This document shows positions 24,360-32,579 of a stretch of DNA of 41,542 nt, piece by piece. The stretch is taken from contig CALURK010000015.1 in assembly GCA_944323165.1 (NCBI GenBank), positions 1 through 41,542 on the forward strand. Direction: 5' to 3'. Below the pieces are notes generated by a model. That model did no database searches. It worked only from the letters and a program-made list of their open reading frames with translations, and was not told the origin of the DNA. Within the stretch, counting starts at the first letter, position 1. Each line of letters starts with the position of its first letter. This DNA is from Candidatus Gastranaerophilales bacterium (GTDB lineage: Bacteria > Cyanobacteriota > Vampirovibrionia > Gastranaerophilales > Gastranaerophilaceae). Both the position numbers and the translations under genes were made by a program.

Positions 24360-27017
24360 ATGAAGATTAATGCAATTAGTGCTGATTATTCTGCCTTAAG
24401 AGTTCAACCAAAAGGAATTAAAGAAACTGAAACTGTAAATCAAGGGACAATTCCGAAGGGTTTTTCTGTAATTTCATTTAAGGGCGGTAATAAAGACCAT
24501 GTGCTTCATGTCGTTGCTGAATGTAAACCTTTTAATCAGGCAGGTGGTGTTGCTACTGTAGTGCAAGATTATCAAAAATTAAACAATGTGTCACCGACTG
24601 AAAAAGGAAAAGCTGTTTTTGTAACTCCTTTTTATAACGGTGTTGTTAAATATGAATGTTCAGACAAAGCATCTGATTTTCAAAAAATAAAAGTGGATTT
24701 ACCTCGTGTACCGGAAGGTTTGCCGGCAGATCACCCTCTTAAAGGTAAGGAAGGACAGCCTGTATATGTAAAGGCTGATTTATCAAAAACCACGCTGAAA
24801 GAAGCTTTGGAAGCCAGAAAGGACTATTGGTTACTGGAAGAAGTTGCTGATAAAAAAATGAAATGGGGTATGCAGGAAGATGCGCCTGTAAAATTGCTTA
24901 AAGTTGTTTCTGATGCTCAAGGTAAACCATTTAGCGATGAAGTTTTTATGATTTTCACAGAAGCAACAGCTTATGATCCAAAGCCTTATTCTGCAAATCA
25001 GTATTCATCTCAGGTAAAAGATATTGTAAGATCTTGGAATGGCGATCCTTATGCAAAATTTGATAAAGCAGTTGTTGAATGTATGGAAGATATTAGTAAA
25101 AAAATGGGAAATTTTGATCCAGCTACTGTTGTATGTTCAGATTCTCAGGCTGCTTATGTAACTCATTATATGGCTCAAAAAAATGCATCTGGTGTTGAGT
25201 ATTTCAAAGGTAAAAAACCAATGCAGATAGGGCATAATTTAGGCGATGGGTATATTGGAATTACTTCTCCAAGAAACATGGTTGTAAATTTAAATATGTT
25301 TACTCCAGAAGAGCTAAAAGCTTTAACTAATTCTGAAGAGTTAAGAAATGCTATAGTTACAGGCGGAAAAGATGAAGATGTATTTTTCAGTAAATTGTTA
25401 GAAAGTATAAATGCAAAAAATAAATGCTCTGCTATGAGTATTCCGGTTCACTATGGAAAAACCGGTTATTTGCAAACATTTGGTGTAGTTTCTCAAGGAT
25501 ATTTAGATGAAATTGTTAAAAACAAAGAGATTGCTCCTTTCTTATATGAAGATTTGCAAGATTTAAAGTCAAGAGGGGTTGCTGTGGGATTAACAAATCC
25601 TCATAATGTCAACAATACAGCATTTACTAAAGTTGGGTTGCCAGGATATAATTCAGCGCAAAAGATTAAACTTGCCAATGGTGCTGAAGAAACTATTGAA
25701 CCTTTAAAAATGTTTACAGAAAAGGATAAATCTACTGTTACATTGGAAGATTTAAGGAAATTAAAACGAGAAAATAAAATAAACTTCTTGAATAGATTTT
25801 CTACAAAATACGATGGAGCTCAACTTTGGAACGGTGGAAAGAAGAGTTGGGATGCAGCAGGCAGTGGCAGCTCTTTTATAAGAAAAGGTATGGCTGGAAA
25901 TATGCCGATTGTTCAATGCATTGATGTAGATAAATATATAGAAAAGTTGAAAAAAGGTGAAGATGTAAAAGTTGTAGTTTCTTGGGGACGTGGTGATTTC
26001 CAAAAGGCTTTTGATGAAGCACTTAACGGATTTAAAAATTATGTGATGAAAACAGGTGATAAGGATACTCTGTTAATTGTAGGCGGTGACTTAAATAATG
26101 ATAAAGTCGAAGGGCAAAAAATAAAAGATATTGCAGAGTTATTGGTAAAAGACCCTATTTTTAACGGTAGAGTTATGTTATTAGATGATTTTGCACCAGG
26201 TGAACCGATGGCATTGATGGCAGATGCATCTATTGCAACATCAAGAACTGCACCTTGTGAGTTAATTGATCTTGAAGCAAAAAAAATGTTATGTACTCCA
26301 ATTGTTGCAAATGGTCAAGGTTTAGGACAAAAGAACTTTGATCCAAGAATTGACAATGAAGCTAATATGGCTGATGCATTCAAAACTAAACATCAATTCT
26401 TTGATTCAAGAGATGATATGTTAAAATCTGCCTCAGAAGATTCAAAAAATAGGTTTAATAAAGTTTATAATAAAGTAAAAAATGATATATCAACAAAATA
26501 CAAAGTTGTAATTGGAGGCGATATTCCTCAAGAAAAACTGGAACTATTCTTGGAAGCTAATGATGATTACAGGAATGCACTAAGAAAATTGCGTGATGAA
26601 GTTATGGCGGATGATATAGCTGAATGCTTAGAGGAATGCCTTGTAAAACATCGTAATGATGATGTTGCTAAAACAATATTGAAAAATCAGGCTAATATAA
26701 AAACCGGTTGGGAAAATAACCAAGCTATAACTCGTTCCAGTGTTCCTACTGGAGAATTGTACAGACAACAGTTTAAAAAGGATGCTCACGATATTTCTCC
26801 AGATAAGGTTATTGGTCATAATATAAAGAAACCTGAAGGAGTTACAAGAGGCGGACATAGGACAATCCATTTCAACGGTAAAACCAAGAAAATTGCAGTA
26901 GCTGCTCTTGGGGTTGCTGCTCTCGCAGGACTTGGTATTACAGGGTATAAGTTTGGATGGTTCTCGCCGAAGTTTGAAGAAGAAAAGCCTGCCGGACATC
27001 TCTCTTGTGTAGGATAG
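24360..27017 (+). CDS. Membrane-anchored glycogen-synthase-like (GT5/GT-B) protein, divergent
   Basis: An 885-residue protein. After a polar leader and ISFKGG (38-43), the GT5 N-domain appears: HVVAECKPFNQAGGVATVV (50-68), then VVCSDSQAAYV and IGHNLGDGYIG, matching the GlgA acceptor region. The C-domain shows VSWGRGDFQKAFDEAL, keeping the Arg and Lys that contact donor phosphates, LIVGGD, and ATSRTAPCELIDLEA. Compared with E. coli GlgA, KTGG reads QAGG and EPCGL reads APCEL, so the ADP-glucose lysine and catalytic glutamate are changed. A hydrophobic segment (about 844-866) precedes a GYKFGWF tail. Start at 24360: GAAGGAG 8 nt upstream. It may be a glycosyltransferase of altered donor, or a non-catalytic relative. 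Confidence 0.75.
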   Translation: MKINAISADYSALRVQPKGIKETETVNQGTIPKGFSVISFKGGNKDHVLHVVAECKPFNQAGGVATVVQDYQKLNNVSPTEKGKAVFVTPFYNGVVKYECSDKASDFQKIKVDLPRVPEGLPADHPLKGKEGQPVYVKADLSKTTLKEALEARKDYWLLEEVADKKMKWGMQEDAPVKLLKVVSDAQGKPFSDEVFMIFTEATAYDPKPYSANQYSSQVKDIVRSWNGDPYAKFDKAVVECMEDISKKMGNFDPATVVCSDSQAAYVTHYMAQKNASGVEYFKGKKPMQIGHNLGDGYIGITSPRNMVVNLNMFTPEELKALTNSEELRNAIVTGGKDEDVFFSKLLESINAKNKCSAMSIPVHYGKTGYLQTFGVVSQGYLDEIVKNKEIAPFLYEDLQDLKSRGVAVGLTNPHNVNNTAFTKVGLPGYNSAQKIKLANGAEETIEPLKMFTEKDKSTVTLEDLRKLKRENKINFLNRFSTKYDGAQLWNGGKKSWDAAGSGSSFIRKGMAGNMPIVQCIDVDKYIEKLKKGEDVKVVVSWGRGDFQKAFDEALNGFKNYVMKTGDKDTLLIVGGDLNNDKVEGQKIKDIAELLVKDPIFNGRVMLLDDFAPGEPMALMADASIATSRTAPCELIDLEAKKMLCTPIVANGQGLGQKNFDPRIDNEANMADAFKTKHQFFDSRDDMLKSASEDSKNRFNKVYNKVKNDISTKYKVVIGGDIPQEKLELFLEANDDYRNALRKLRDEVMADDIAECLEECLVKHRNDDVAKTILKNQANIKTGWENNQAITRSSVPTGELYRQQFKKDAHDISPDKVIGHNIKKPEGVTRGGHRTIHFNGKTKKIAVAALGVAALAGLGITGYKFGWFSPKFEEEKPAGHLSCVG

Positions 27018-27037
27018 TTGATACTAAAAGTTTTTAT

Positions 27038-27043
27038 TATAAA
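27038..27043 (+). promoter_or_regulatory. Possible -10 box of the MBL-fold gene
   Basis: TATAAA lies 8 nt before the ATG at 27052 and no Shine-Dalgarno sequence is visible, so this mRNA may also be leaderless. Weaker than the uvrA and ispE cases because the hexamer is imperfect. Confidence 0.35.
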
Positions 27044-27051
27044 ATTGTTGT

Positions 27052-27660
27052 ATGATTTTAAAAACTTTTATTGAACCACCAATTGATAATAATAATTATT
27101 TAATAATAGATGAACAATCCAAGGAGGCTGCTCTTGTGGATTGTTCTGCTGTTGATAAAGATATTGAAGATGCTTTAAAAAATGAGGGTGCAAAACTTAA
27201 ATATATTTTGCTTACACACGGTCACTTCGATCACGTTGCAGGGATTAGACCTAATCCTGATGTAAAAGTTGTTATGAACAAAGAAGATTTAGGATGGCTG
27301 AACAAGGCTAATCAATATCTTCCAATGTTTGGTATGCCTGAAATGACGATTCCTAATATTGATATTTTTGTAGAAGACGGTGATATTATTAAATTAGGCA
27401 ATCTTGAGATTAAAGTTCTTCATACCCCCGGACACACTCCGGGCGGAGTGTGCTACTACGTTGACGGGAAAGTGTTCTCGGGAGACACTATTTTTAGAGA
27501 AAGTGTCGGAAGATGCGACCTCGAAGGCGGTGATTTCAGCCAGATTGTTAAAAGTATTGAACAAAAGATTTATACCCTTCCTCCTGAAACTTTAATTTAT
27601 CCAGGACACGGTCGCATGACATCAGTTGAGTGGGAAAAATTGTATAACAGGTTCTTATAA
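27052..27660 (+). CDS. Metallo-beta-lactamase-fold hydrolase (glyoxalase II-like)
   Basis: A 202-residue binuclear-metal hydrolase of the glyoxalase II/YcbL type. The signature LTHGHFDHVAG supplies the HxHxDH ligands, HTPGHTPGG a third histidine, SGDTIF the bridging aspartate and YPGHG the last histidine. It lacks the C-terminal glutathione-binding extension of true glyoxalase II, so it is better called an MBL-fold thioesterase-like hydrolase of unknown substrate. It lies 34 nt after the GT5-like gene but has a TATAAA box, so it may be separately transcribed. Confidence 0.9.
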   Translation: MILKTFIEPPIDNNNYLIIDEQSKEAALVDCSAVDKDIEDALKNEGAKLKYILLTHGHFDHVAGIRPNPDVKVVMNKEDLGWLNKANQYLPMFGMPEMTIPNIDIFVEDGDIIKLGNLEIKVLHTPGHTPGGVCYYVDGKVFSGDTIFRESVGRCDLEGGDFSQIVKSIEQKIYTLPPETLIYPGHGRMTSVEWEKLYNRFL

Positions 27661-27661
27661 T

Positions 27662-27883
27662 TTATATCCCAAGTTTTCGTGATATTGTGTTCATTTGTTT
27701 ACAACTTCCTGCTATTGTTCTGTTGAGAATTTCTGACAAAGCACAAATTCCTGAAGAACAAATATTTCCGCTATTATTTTCTATAAGCTCGTTCAATATC
27801 AAGCCTAAGTGTTTTACATACCATAATTCAAGTCCGAGTTTATTCAATTTTCTACAAAGAATTTCATTCTCTTTTTCGTCCAT
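27662..27883 (-). CDS. Small helical protein divergent from an HTH protein, unknown
   Basis: A 73-residue, mostly helical protein with four cysteines. Start ATG at 27881-27883 is preceded by AAGGAGG 5 nt upstream, a strong ribosome site, supporting a real gene. No recognised domain. It is divergent from the small HTH protein at 28014 and its stop lies 1 nt after the convergent MBL gene. The size and arrangement match the 13757-13981 gene, and the central stretch (LILNELIENN...SS...LSEIL) can be aligned with that protein, so a shared family is possible. Confidence 0.62.
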   Translation of the reverse strand: MDEKENEILCRKLNKLGLELWYVKHLGLILNELIENNSGNICSSGICALSEILNRTIAGSCKQMNTISRKLGI

Positions 27884-27978
27884 AATTCCTCCTTTTGTAA
27901 AATTTTATGTAGCAAAATATTCCACTTTTCTCAACTACATTCCACATATGGCATACATGGTACGATAATAAGACATAT

Positions 27979-28007
27979 TTGTCAACTATTTGTCATAAAC
28001 GTATAAT
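27979..28007 (+). promoter_or_regulatory. Near-consensus promoter of the small HTH gene, leaderless
   Basis: TTGTCA (27979-27984), 17-nt spacer, TATAAT (28002-28007), then ATG only 6 nt later at 28014. This is the cleanest promoter in the window and predicts transcription starting at the initiation codon. TTGTCA also recurs at 27989-27994, and ATTCCAC is repeated further upstream, so an operator may overlap it. Confidence 0.75.
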
Positions 28008-28013
28008 GAATGT

Positions 28014-28238
28014 ATGGAGAATTATGTAAAAAAACAAATAAAAATTTTACTTTTACAAGAGGATATGTTGTTGAAGGAACTTGTTCCAATTTTGTCTGAA
28101 AAAACTGGCAAGCCATATTCTCCAGGTTCTTTGTCTCACAAGATTGCAAGGAACAGTCTTTCTTATAGTGAGATGGTGTGTATAGCTGAGATTTTGGGAT
28201 ATGAAGTTAAATTTGTAAAAAAACAAGAGGGCAATTAA
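28014..28238 (+). CDS. Small helix-turn-helix protein
   Basis: A 74-residue HTH protein: helices 1-2 LLLQEDMLLKELVPILSEKTG, then a turn and a recognition-like segment YSPGSLSHKIARNSL, then SYSEMVCIAEILGYEVKFV. This matches the XRE-like single-domain proteins frequent in Firmicutes and related anaerobes, with a longer helix 2-3 turn than classic Cro. The promoter at 27979-28007 places the transcription start at the ATG. It probably regulates itself and the divergent 73-residue gene. Its last codons lie in the stem of a bidirectional terminator shared with pflA, with which it overlaps by 4 nt. Confidence 0.78.
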   Translation: MENYVKKQIKILLLQEDMLLKELVPILSEKTGKPYSPGSLSHKIARNSLSYSEMVCIAEILGYEVKFVKKQEGN

Positions 28239-28258
28239 TTTTGCCCTCTTGCTTTTTT
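28224..28258. terminator. Bidirectional terminator spanning both stop codons
   Basis: An 11-bp perfect stem, CAAGAGGGCAA (28224-28234) and TTGCCCTCTTG (28241-28251), with the 6-nt loop TTAATT. It is preceded by a run of A and followed by CTTTTTT. The loop contains the end of both converging genes, so the hairpin is itself coding for the last residues of each. Confidence 0.88.
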
Positions 28259-28984
28259 ATAAGCTTTCATGATTATGTTTCTGGCTTCAATCGCCTGATC
28301 GTGAGTTAGTGGCGGAACGCCCTTTAGCGGATAATCAATTTTCAGATTTTCATATTTTGGAATTGCCAGATCGTGATACGGAAGAACGTCAAGAGCGGCG
28401 ATATTGTGTAATCCTGCCAAAAATTCGCCTAATCTTGTTAAGTATTCTTCTTTGAATGTTATTCCCGGAACTACAACGTGCCTTACCCACATAGGTTTTT
28501 TGTTATCAGAAAGATATTTTGCAAATTCAAGAATGTTTTTATTGGAGTGACCTGTTAATTTTTTATGTTCTTCATCGTCAATGTGTTTGATATCAAGAAG
28601 GACGACGCTTGTGTATTTTAACAATTCGTCTATTTTAGTTGTGTTATTTTTATTAAACAGTACTCCTGAGGTATCGAGAGCTGTATTAACGCCCATTGCG
28701 TTAGCTCTTTTGAATAATTCTGTAACAAATTCCATTTGACAAAGCGGTTCTCCGCCTGTTACAGTTATTCCGCCGCTACAAAATTCCTTTACGCCTTTGT
28801 ATTGTTCAAGAACGTCATCTACGGACATTTTGTGATTATCTCTAAATTCCCAAGTATCAGGATTATGGCAATATTGGCATCTTAGCGGGCATCCTTGAGT
28901 AAATACTACAAATCTTATTCCGGGACCGTCTACGGTTCCGCAGCTTTCTATTGAATGAATATTTCCATAAATTTGTTCTGTCAT
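28235..28984 (-). CDS. pflA: Pyruvate formate-lyase activating enzyme
   Basis: A radical-SAM enzyme that abstracts hydrogen from the PFL glycine to create the glycyl radical; here its target would be Gly54 of the small subunit at 19380. It has 249 residues. The [4Fe-4S] motif CxxxCxxC is Cys32, Cys36, Cys39 in TQGCPLRCQYCHNPDT. VTGGEP follows, plus the characteristic DTSG and VVLLDIKH segments and the C-terminal LPYHDLA. It lies 29 nt downstream of plsY and has GAGGTAA before the ATG. It is 9 kb from the pfl core but would be needed for its activity. Confidence 0.95.
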   Translation of the reverse strand: MTEQIYGNIHSIESCGTVDGPGIRFVVFTQGCPLRCQYCHNPDTWEFRDNHKMSVDDVLEQYKGVKEFCSGGITVTGGEPLCQMEFVTELFKRANAMGVNTALDTSGVLFNKNNTTKIDELLKYTSVVLLDIKHIDDEEHKKLTGHSNKNILEFAKYLSDNKKPMWVRHVVVPGITFKEEYLTRLGEFLAGLHNIAALDVLPYHDLAIPKYENLKIDYPLKGVPPLTHDQAIEARNIIMKAYKKARGQN

Positions 28985-29013
28985 TTTTATTTACCTCTTT
29001 TATCAAATTTTAT

Positions 29014-29622
29014 TTAGCGAACTTTGTTTTCATTTCCGTTTATCAAGCGCTTAATGTTTTCTCTGTGTAAGTAAACAATGTATATGGCTCCAAGTGCGCA
29101 ATAAGCAACATAGGCAATTGGTGAATGCAAGAAATACATTACGAATGGAGAAAGCAGAAGTGCTATAATTGAGCCCACTGATACGTATTTTGTAAAATAT
29201 GTTATAATTCCCCAAACTACTGCAATAATTAGTCCTGCAATCCAGTTAAGAGCAAGTATTGTACCGACTCCTGAGGCAACTGATTTTCCGCCTTGAAATT
29301 GAAGGAAAATAGATTTGCTGTGCCCAATAATTACACCTATAGCTGCAATAACTGGAATAAGTCCAAGAGTTATGCCAGTTGTTGCAAAAACTTTGGCTAA
29401 AATTACTGGTAGAGCGCCTTTTAGGGCGTCAAGCAACATTACTATAAAAAAGTATTTTTTACCCAATACTCTTTTAACATTCGTTGCTCCTGTAGAACCT
29501 GAACCTACTGTTCTTATGTCTTTGCCGGTCTTAACTTTTACTATTATATAGCCGGTTGGAATTGAGCCGATTAAGTACGCTATTATGGCTGCAAGAAATA
29601 TTTCTATCATTAAGTATGACAT
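29014..29622 (-). CDS. plsY: PlsY, acyl-phosphate:glycerol-3-phosphate acyltransferase
   Basis: PlsY transfers an acyl group from acyl-phosphate (made by PlsX) to glycerol-3-phosphate, giving lysophosphatidic acid, at the inner membrane. It is a 202-residue multispanning protein with the three family motifs: GSGSTGATNVKR, GHSKSIFLQFQGGKSVA and a C-terminal YLHRENIKRL. Five hydrophobic helices are visible. The start at 29622 follows GGAGG by 8 nt; the upstream in-frame ATG lacks such a site. It is in one transcription unit with pflA downstream. Divergent from the P-loop/TPR gene. Confidence 0.93.
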   Translation of the reverse strand: MSYLMIEIFLAAIIAYLIGSIPTGYIIVKVKTGKDIRTVGSGSTGATNVKRVLGKKYFFIVMLLDALKGALPVILAKVFATTGITLGLIPVIAAIGVIIGHSKSIFLQFQGGKSVASGVGTILALNWIAGLIIAVVWGIITYFTKYVSVGSIIALLLSPFVMYFLHSPIAYVAYCALGAIYIVYLHRENIKRLINGNENKVR

Positions 29623-29701
29623 ATAATTATCCTCCAAGTCATTATTATTATACTGCAAATTTTATTATACCAAAACATTTGCAAAATACATAAATATCAT
29701 T

Positions 29702-29707
29702 TAAAAT
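29702..29707 (+). promoter_or_regulatory. Possible -10 box of the P-loop/TPR gene
   Basis: TAAAAT lies 6 nt before the ATG at 29714, without a Shine-Dalgarno sequence, again in leaderless arrangement. The hexamer is one base off consensus. Confidence 0.4.
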
Positions 29708-29713
29708 CGAGTT

Positions 29714-31978
29714 ATGAATTATAATTTTTTAGATAGTTCGGTTGATCTTGGCAATATGAATTTGCCTGAATCTGCTTGTATTAATCCTTTCCTTTTGAGG
29801 AATAACCGTGATGATATAATTAAGGGTCTTGAATTTTTAAATTCTGACGGGACTTTTCTCTATGTTCACGGGTTTTTAGGTACAGGGAAACGACAATTTA
29901 TTAATTATTTATCCGAATTTTTTGACAAAGAAGTTATCAAACTGGAGTATTATTGCAAAGTTTCTACTGTTTGTGATGATATATTACTTTCTTTTATTGA
30001 TACTATTGAAAAGAATTCTATTTCTAAAGCGGTTAATCTTAATGCAAAAGTTACGACACTGACTGTAAAATTGCACCAATATATTACGTCTATTAAAAGA
30101 CCTTTTGTAATTATTCTGCATTCTTTTGATGATATATCGGAAAATAATAAACAGTTGGTTATTGATTGTTTGGAAAATGTTGCAAAAGAATCTAATATTA
30201 AAATTATAGCCTCGACAAGGGCCATGAAACCTGACGTTTTAGGAAATTTAAGATTTGATAAAAAGATATTTTTGAAGGCTTTATCAAAAGATGTGTTCAA
30301 AGACTTTATAAATTCTTATAACATAAGTTATACAGATACTGTGTTAGAAGATTTTTATAAATATACAAGAGGGTATTATTACTATACGGCACTTGCTTTG
30401 AAAATAGTTCAGGCTATGAAGATATCTTTGAGTGAATTTTTGGCGAAATTCAACGCTTCCGGGATGAATTTTGATTCTTATTTGGGATTAACATATATAA
30501 ATTTGATACCGACAACTATCAGGAATTTTTTCTGGTTTTTAAGAACAATAAGACACGGTATATCAATTAATGCGCTTGCTGTATTTGAATTATATGATGA
30601 ATTTTCAATAGAGTATTTAAAATCGAATTTGATGATATTTTTATCCGGTGAGATGGTTTATGTGCAGGATTATTTTCAACAAAATATAGATATTTCAATA
30701 CCGGCAAAAACAGAAATAAAGCTTCATAAATATATTATAAGTATATATGAAAAGCAGTTGAAAGAGCCATTACAGACTCGTGAAATCATGATTTCAAGGC
30801 AGGCATTAAGAGCCGAAATTGAGTATCATAACAAAAGGGTTGAAGAACTTGAAAGTGGAAAACACCAGCAAGAACAACAAATAGAGCCTACAAAAAATGT
30901 GGTTTCGCATGTTACAAAAGAAAGTTTTGAAAAATCACCTACTATTGATGAAAAGTTAAAAAAGGCAAGAAAACTCGCTGAAGAGAAGAAGAATACTGAT
31001 GCTATAGAAATTTATCTTGAGATATTAAATTCTCAGGAAACGGATTTACATACTTTAATTGAAGCAAGATTGTCGCTGGCAAGGTTGTATAAAGATATTG
31101 AAAATTATTCTATGGCACAACATTATTATGAGCTGGTTGAAAGTTTTTATAAAAAACATAATGAGGTTATAAATCTTAATTATTTGTATTATGAGCTTAC
31201 GGATTTGTACTATTTAATGTACAAAAACGAACGTGCAATTGAAACGATAAAAAAAGTTATTTATTCGGTTGATACTCCGCAATCTTTAATGGTATCTGCG
31301 TGTACTTTGTTAGGTAATATTTATTCTGATATGGATAATCCTGATGAAGCTTTCTCTTATTATCAAAAGGCTTTAGATTCTCTGGATGAAAATACGGATG
31401 AAGAAACTTTAGCGGAATTGTATTTTAAGTATGCGTTAGCAAATGATGATAAAAAGGATGAGAAAAAGGATGAGAAAAAGGCTTTAGAATATTATGCTAA
31501 GTGTATTACAATTGGCGGTAACAATCAATATAAAGCTTTAGCGTACTCGAATATGGGTTCTTGTTATTTTGATAGTGAAAATTATTCTGATGCCAGAGAT
31601 TGTTTCCAAAAGGCTTATAGTCTGGAAAAATCACGGAATAACTATGACGGAATTTTTTATACAGCTTCTTATTTAGCAAAAATTTGCCAAATAGAAAACG
31701 ATAAAAAAGCTTTGGACTACTTATTGGAAGCTAAACAGAGTGCTGAATTTATTAATGAGAATTTTTACATGCTCGAAGCAACATTAGCATTAGGTGACTA
31801 TTATTACAATAATATTTCAATGAATAAAAAAGCTTTAATAGAGTATTTTAAAGCAAGAAAGCTCGCAAGAGCTTTGGGTAATGCGGTTGATATGTCTAAA
31901 ATAGAAGCTAGAATAAAAGATATGCGGTTGCGTATGGCAAGTGAAGTTTTTGATGACATAGAGAAAAATTATGGATAG
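29714..31978 (+). CDS. P-loop (STAND/AAA-like) ATPase with C-terminal TPR array
   Basis: A 754-residue protein. The N-terminal NTPase has Walker A GFLGTGKRQ (53-61), a Walker B-like strand FVIILHSFDD (131-140) and a sensor-like IIASTR (164-169), followed by a helical, winged-helix-like segment (to about 340). A Lys/Glu/Gln linker at 355-410 leads to tetratricopeptide repeats from about 415 to 740 (motifs of the DAIEIYLEIL, DEAFSYYQKAL, SDARDCFQKAY kind). Residues KKDEKKDEKK near 580-590 look like a short in-frame repeat. The layout is that of STAND signalling proteins, with TPRs as sensor. Target is unknown. Its end overlaps rsmG by 8 nt. Confidence 0.75.
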   Translation: MNYNFLDSSVDLGNMNLPESACINPFLLRNNRDDIIKGLEFLNSDGTFLYVHGFLGTGKRQFINYLSEFFDKEVIKLEYYCKVSTVCDDILLSFIDTIEKNSISKAVNLNAKVTTLTVKLHQYITSIKRPFVIILHSFDDISENNKQLVIDCLENVAKESNIKIIASTRAMKPDVLGNLRFDKKIFLKALSKDVFKDFINSYNISYTDTVLEDFYKYTRGYYYYTALALKIVQAMKISLSEFLAKFNASGMNFDSYLGLTYINLIPTTIRNFFWFLRTIRHGISINALAVFELYDEFSIEYLKSNLMIFLSGEMVYVQDYFQQNIDISIPAKTEIKLHKYIISIYEKQLKEPLQTREIMISRQALRAEIEYHNKRVEELESGKHQQEQQIEPTKNVVSHVTKESFEKSPTIDEKLKKARKLAEEKKNTDAIEIYLEILNSQETDLHTLIEARLSLARLYKDIENYSMAQHYYELVESFYKKHNEVINLNYLYYELTDLYYLMYKNERAIETIKKVIYSVDTPQSLMVSACTLLGNIYSDMDNPDEAFSYYQKALDSLDENTDEETLAELYFKYALANDDKKDEKKDEKKALEYYAKCITIGGNNQYKALAYSNMGSCYFDSENYSDARDCFQKAYSLEKSRNNYDGIFYTASYLAKICQIENDKKALDYLLEAKQSAEFINENFYMLEATLALGDYYYNNISMNKKALIEYFKARKLARALGNAVDMSKIEARIKDMRLRMASEVFDDIEKNYG

Positions 31979-32579
31979 TACTGGTTTTGAGATAAAAGCA
32001 AATTTTGATGAGTATAAAAAAGTATTTCTGAAACAGAATGCTAAGTTAAATCTTATTTCTAAAAATGACGAAAAATTCCTTTTTGAAAAACATATTTATG
32101 ATTCTTTAGCGATAAAGTTGTTTTTTGAAAAGTACGGTATTAAAAGCGGAAAACTTTTGGATATCGGATGCGGCGGAGGGTTTCCTTGTGTTCCGATAGC
32201 TATTGAATTTCCTGATTTTGAAGTTGTGGGTATTGATAGTATAAGAAAAAAAGTTAACGCTATTGAAGAAATGAAAAAAGCTCTTAAACTTGAAAATTTG
32301 AGTGTAATATGCGACAGGGTTGAAAATGTTAAGGGTGAAAAATTCGATATTATAACCAGTCGTGCTGTCGCTGATTTGGGTAAGATTTGTGAATATGCTC
32401 TTCCATTACTCAAAAAAGACGGTTATTTTGTTGCGTATAAATCTAAAAAAGCTCTTGAAGAATTAGAAAATGCAAAGAAGATTTTGGTAAAATATAAAGC
32501 AAAGGTAAGAGAAATTATATCGTATCAACTACCTTTAAGCGAAGTGTATGAAAGAAATTTAATAATTATTTCATTTTAA
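31971..32579 (+). CDS. rsmG: RsmG, 16S rRNA G527 N7-methyltransferase
   Basis: RsmG methylates G527 of 16S rRNA with AdoMet. It has 202 residues, Rossmann class I, with the AdoMet loop LDIGCGGGFPCVPIA (near 60-74), the acidic VGIDS strand and the family motif ITSRAVADL (about 123-131). The start overlaps the end of the P-loop/TPR gene by 8 nt, so translation is probably coupled. Convergent with the NUDIX gene, overlapping by 14 nt. In many bacteria rsmG sits by the gidA/parA genes; here that context is absent. Confidence 0.93.
   Translation: MDSTGFEIKANFDEYKKVFLKQNAKLNLISKNDEKFLFEKHIYDSLAIKLFFEKYGIKSGKLLDIGCGGGFPCVPIAIEFPDFEVVGIDSIRKKVNAIEEMKKALKLENLSVICDRVENVKGEKFDIITSRAVADLGKICEYALPLLKKDGYFVAYKSKKALEELENAKKILVKYKAKVREIISYQLPLSEVYERNLIIISF

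Noticed and set aside
26628-26999. 123-residue frame antisense to the GT5-like gene
   Set aside because: Shadow frame; composition follows the complementary codons of the sense gene.
27662-28238. Toxin-antitoxin system
   Set aside because: The two genes are divergent rather than co-directional, and neither small protein matches a toxin family I recognise; left as an unassigned pair.
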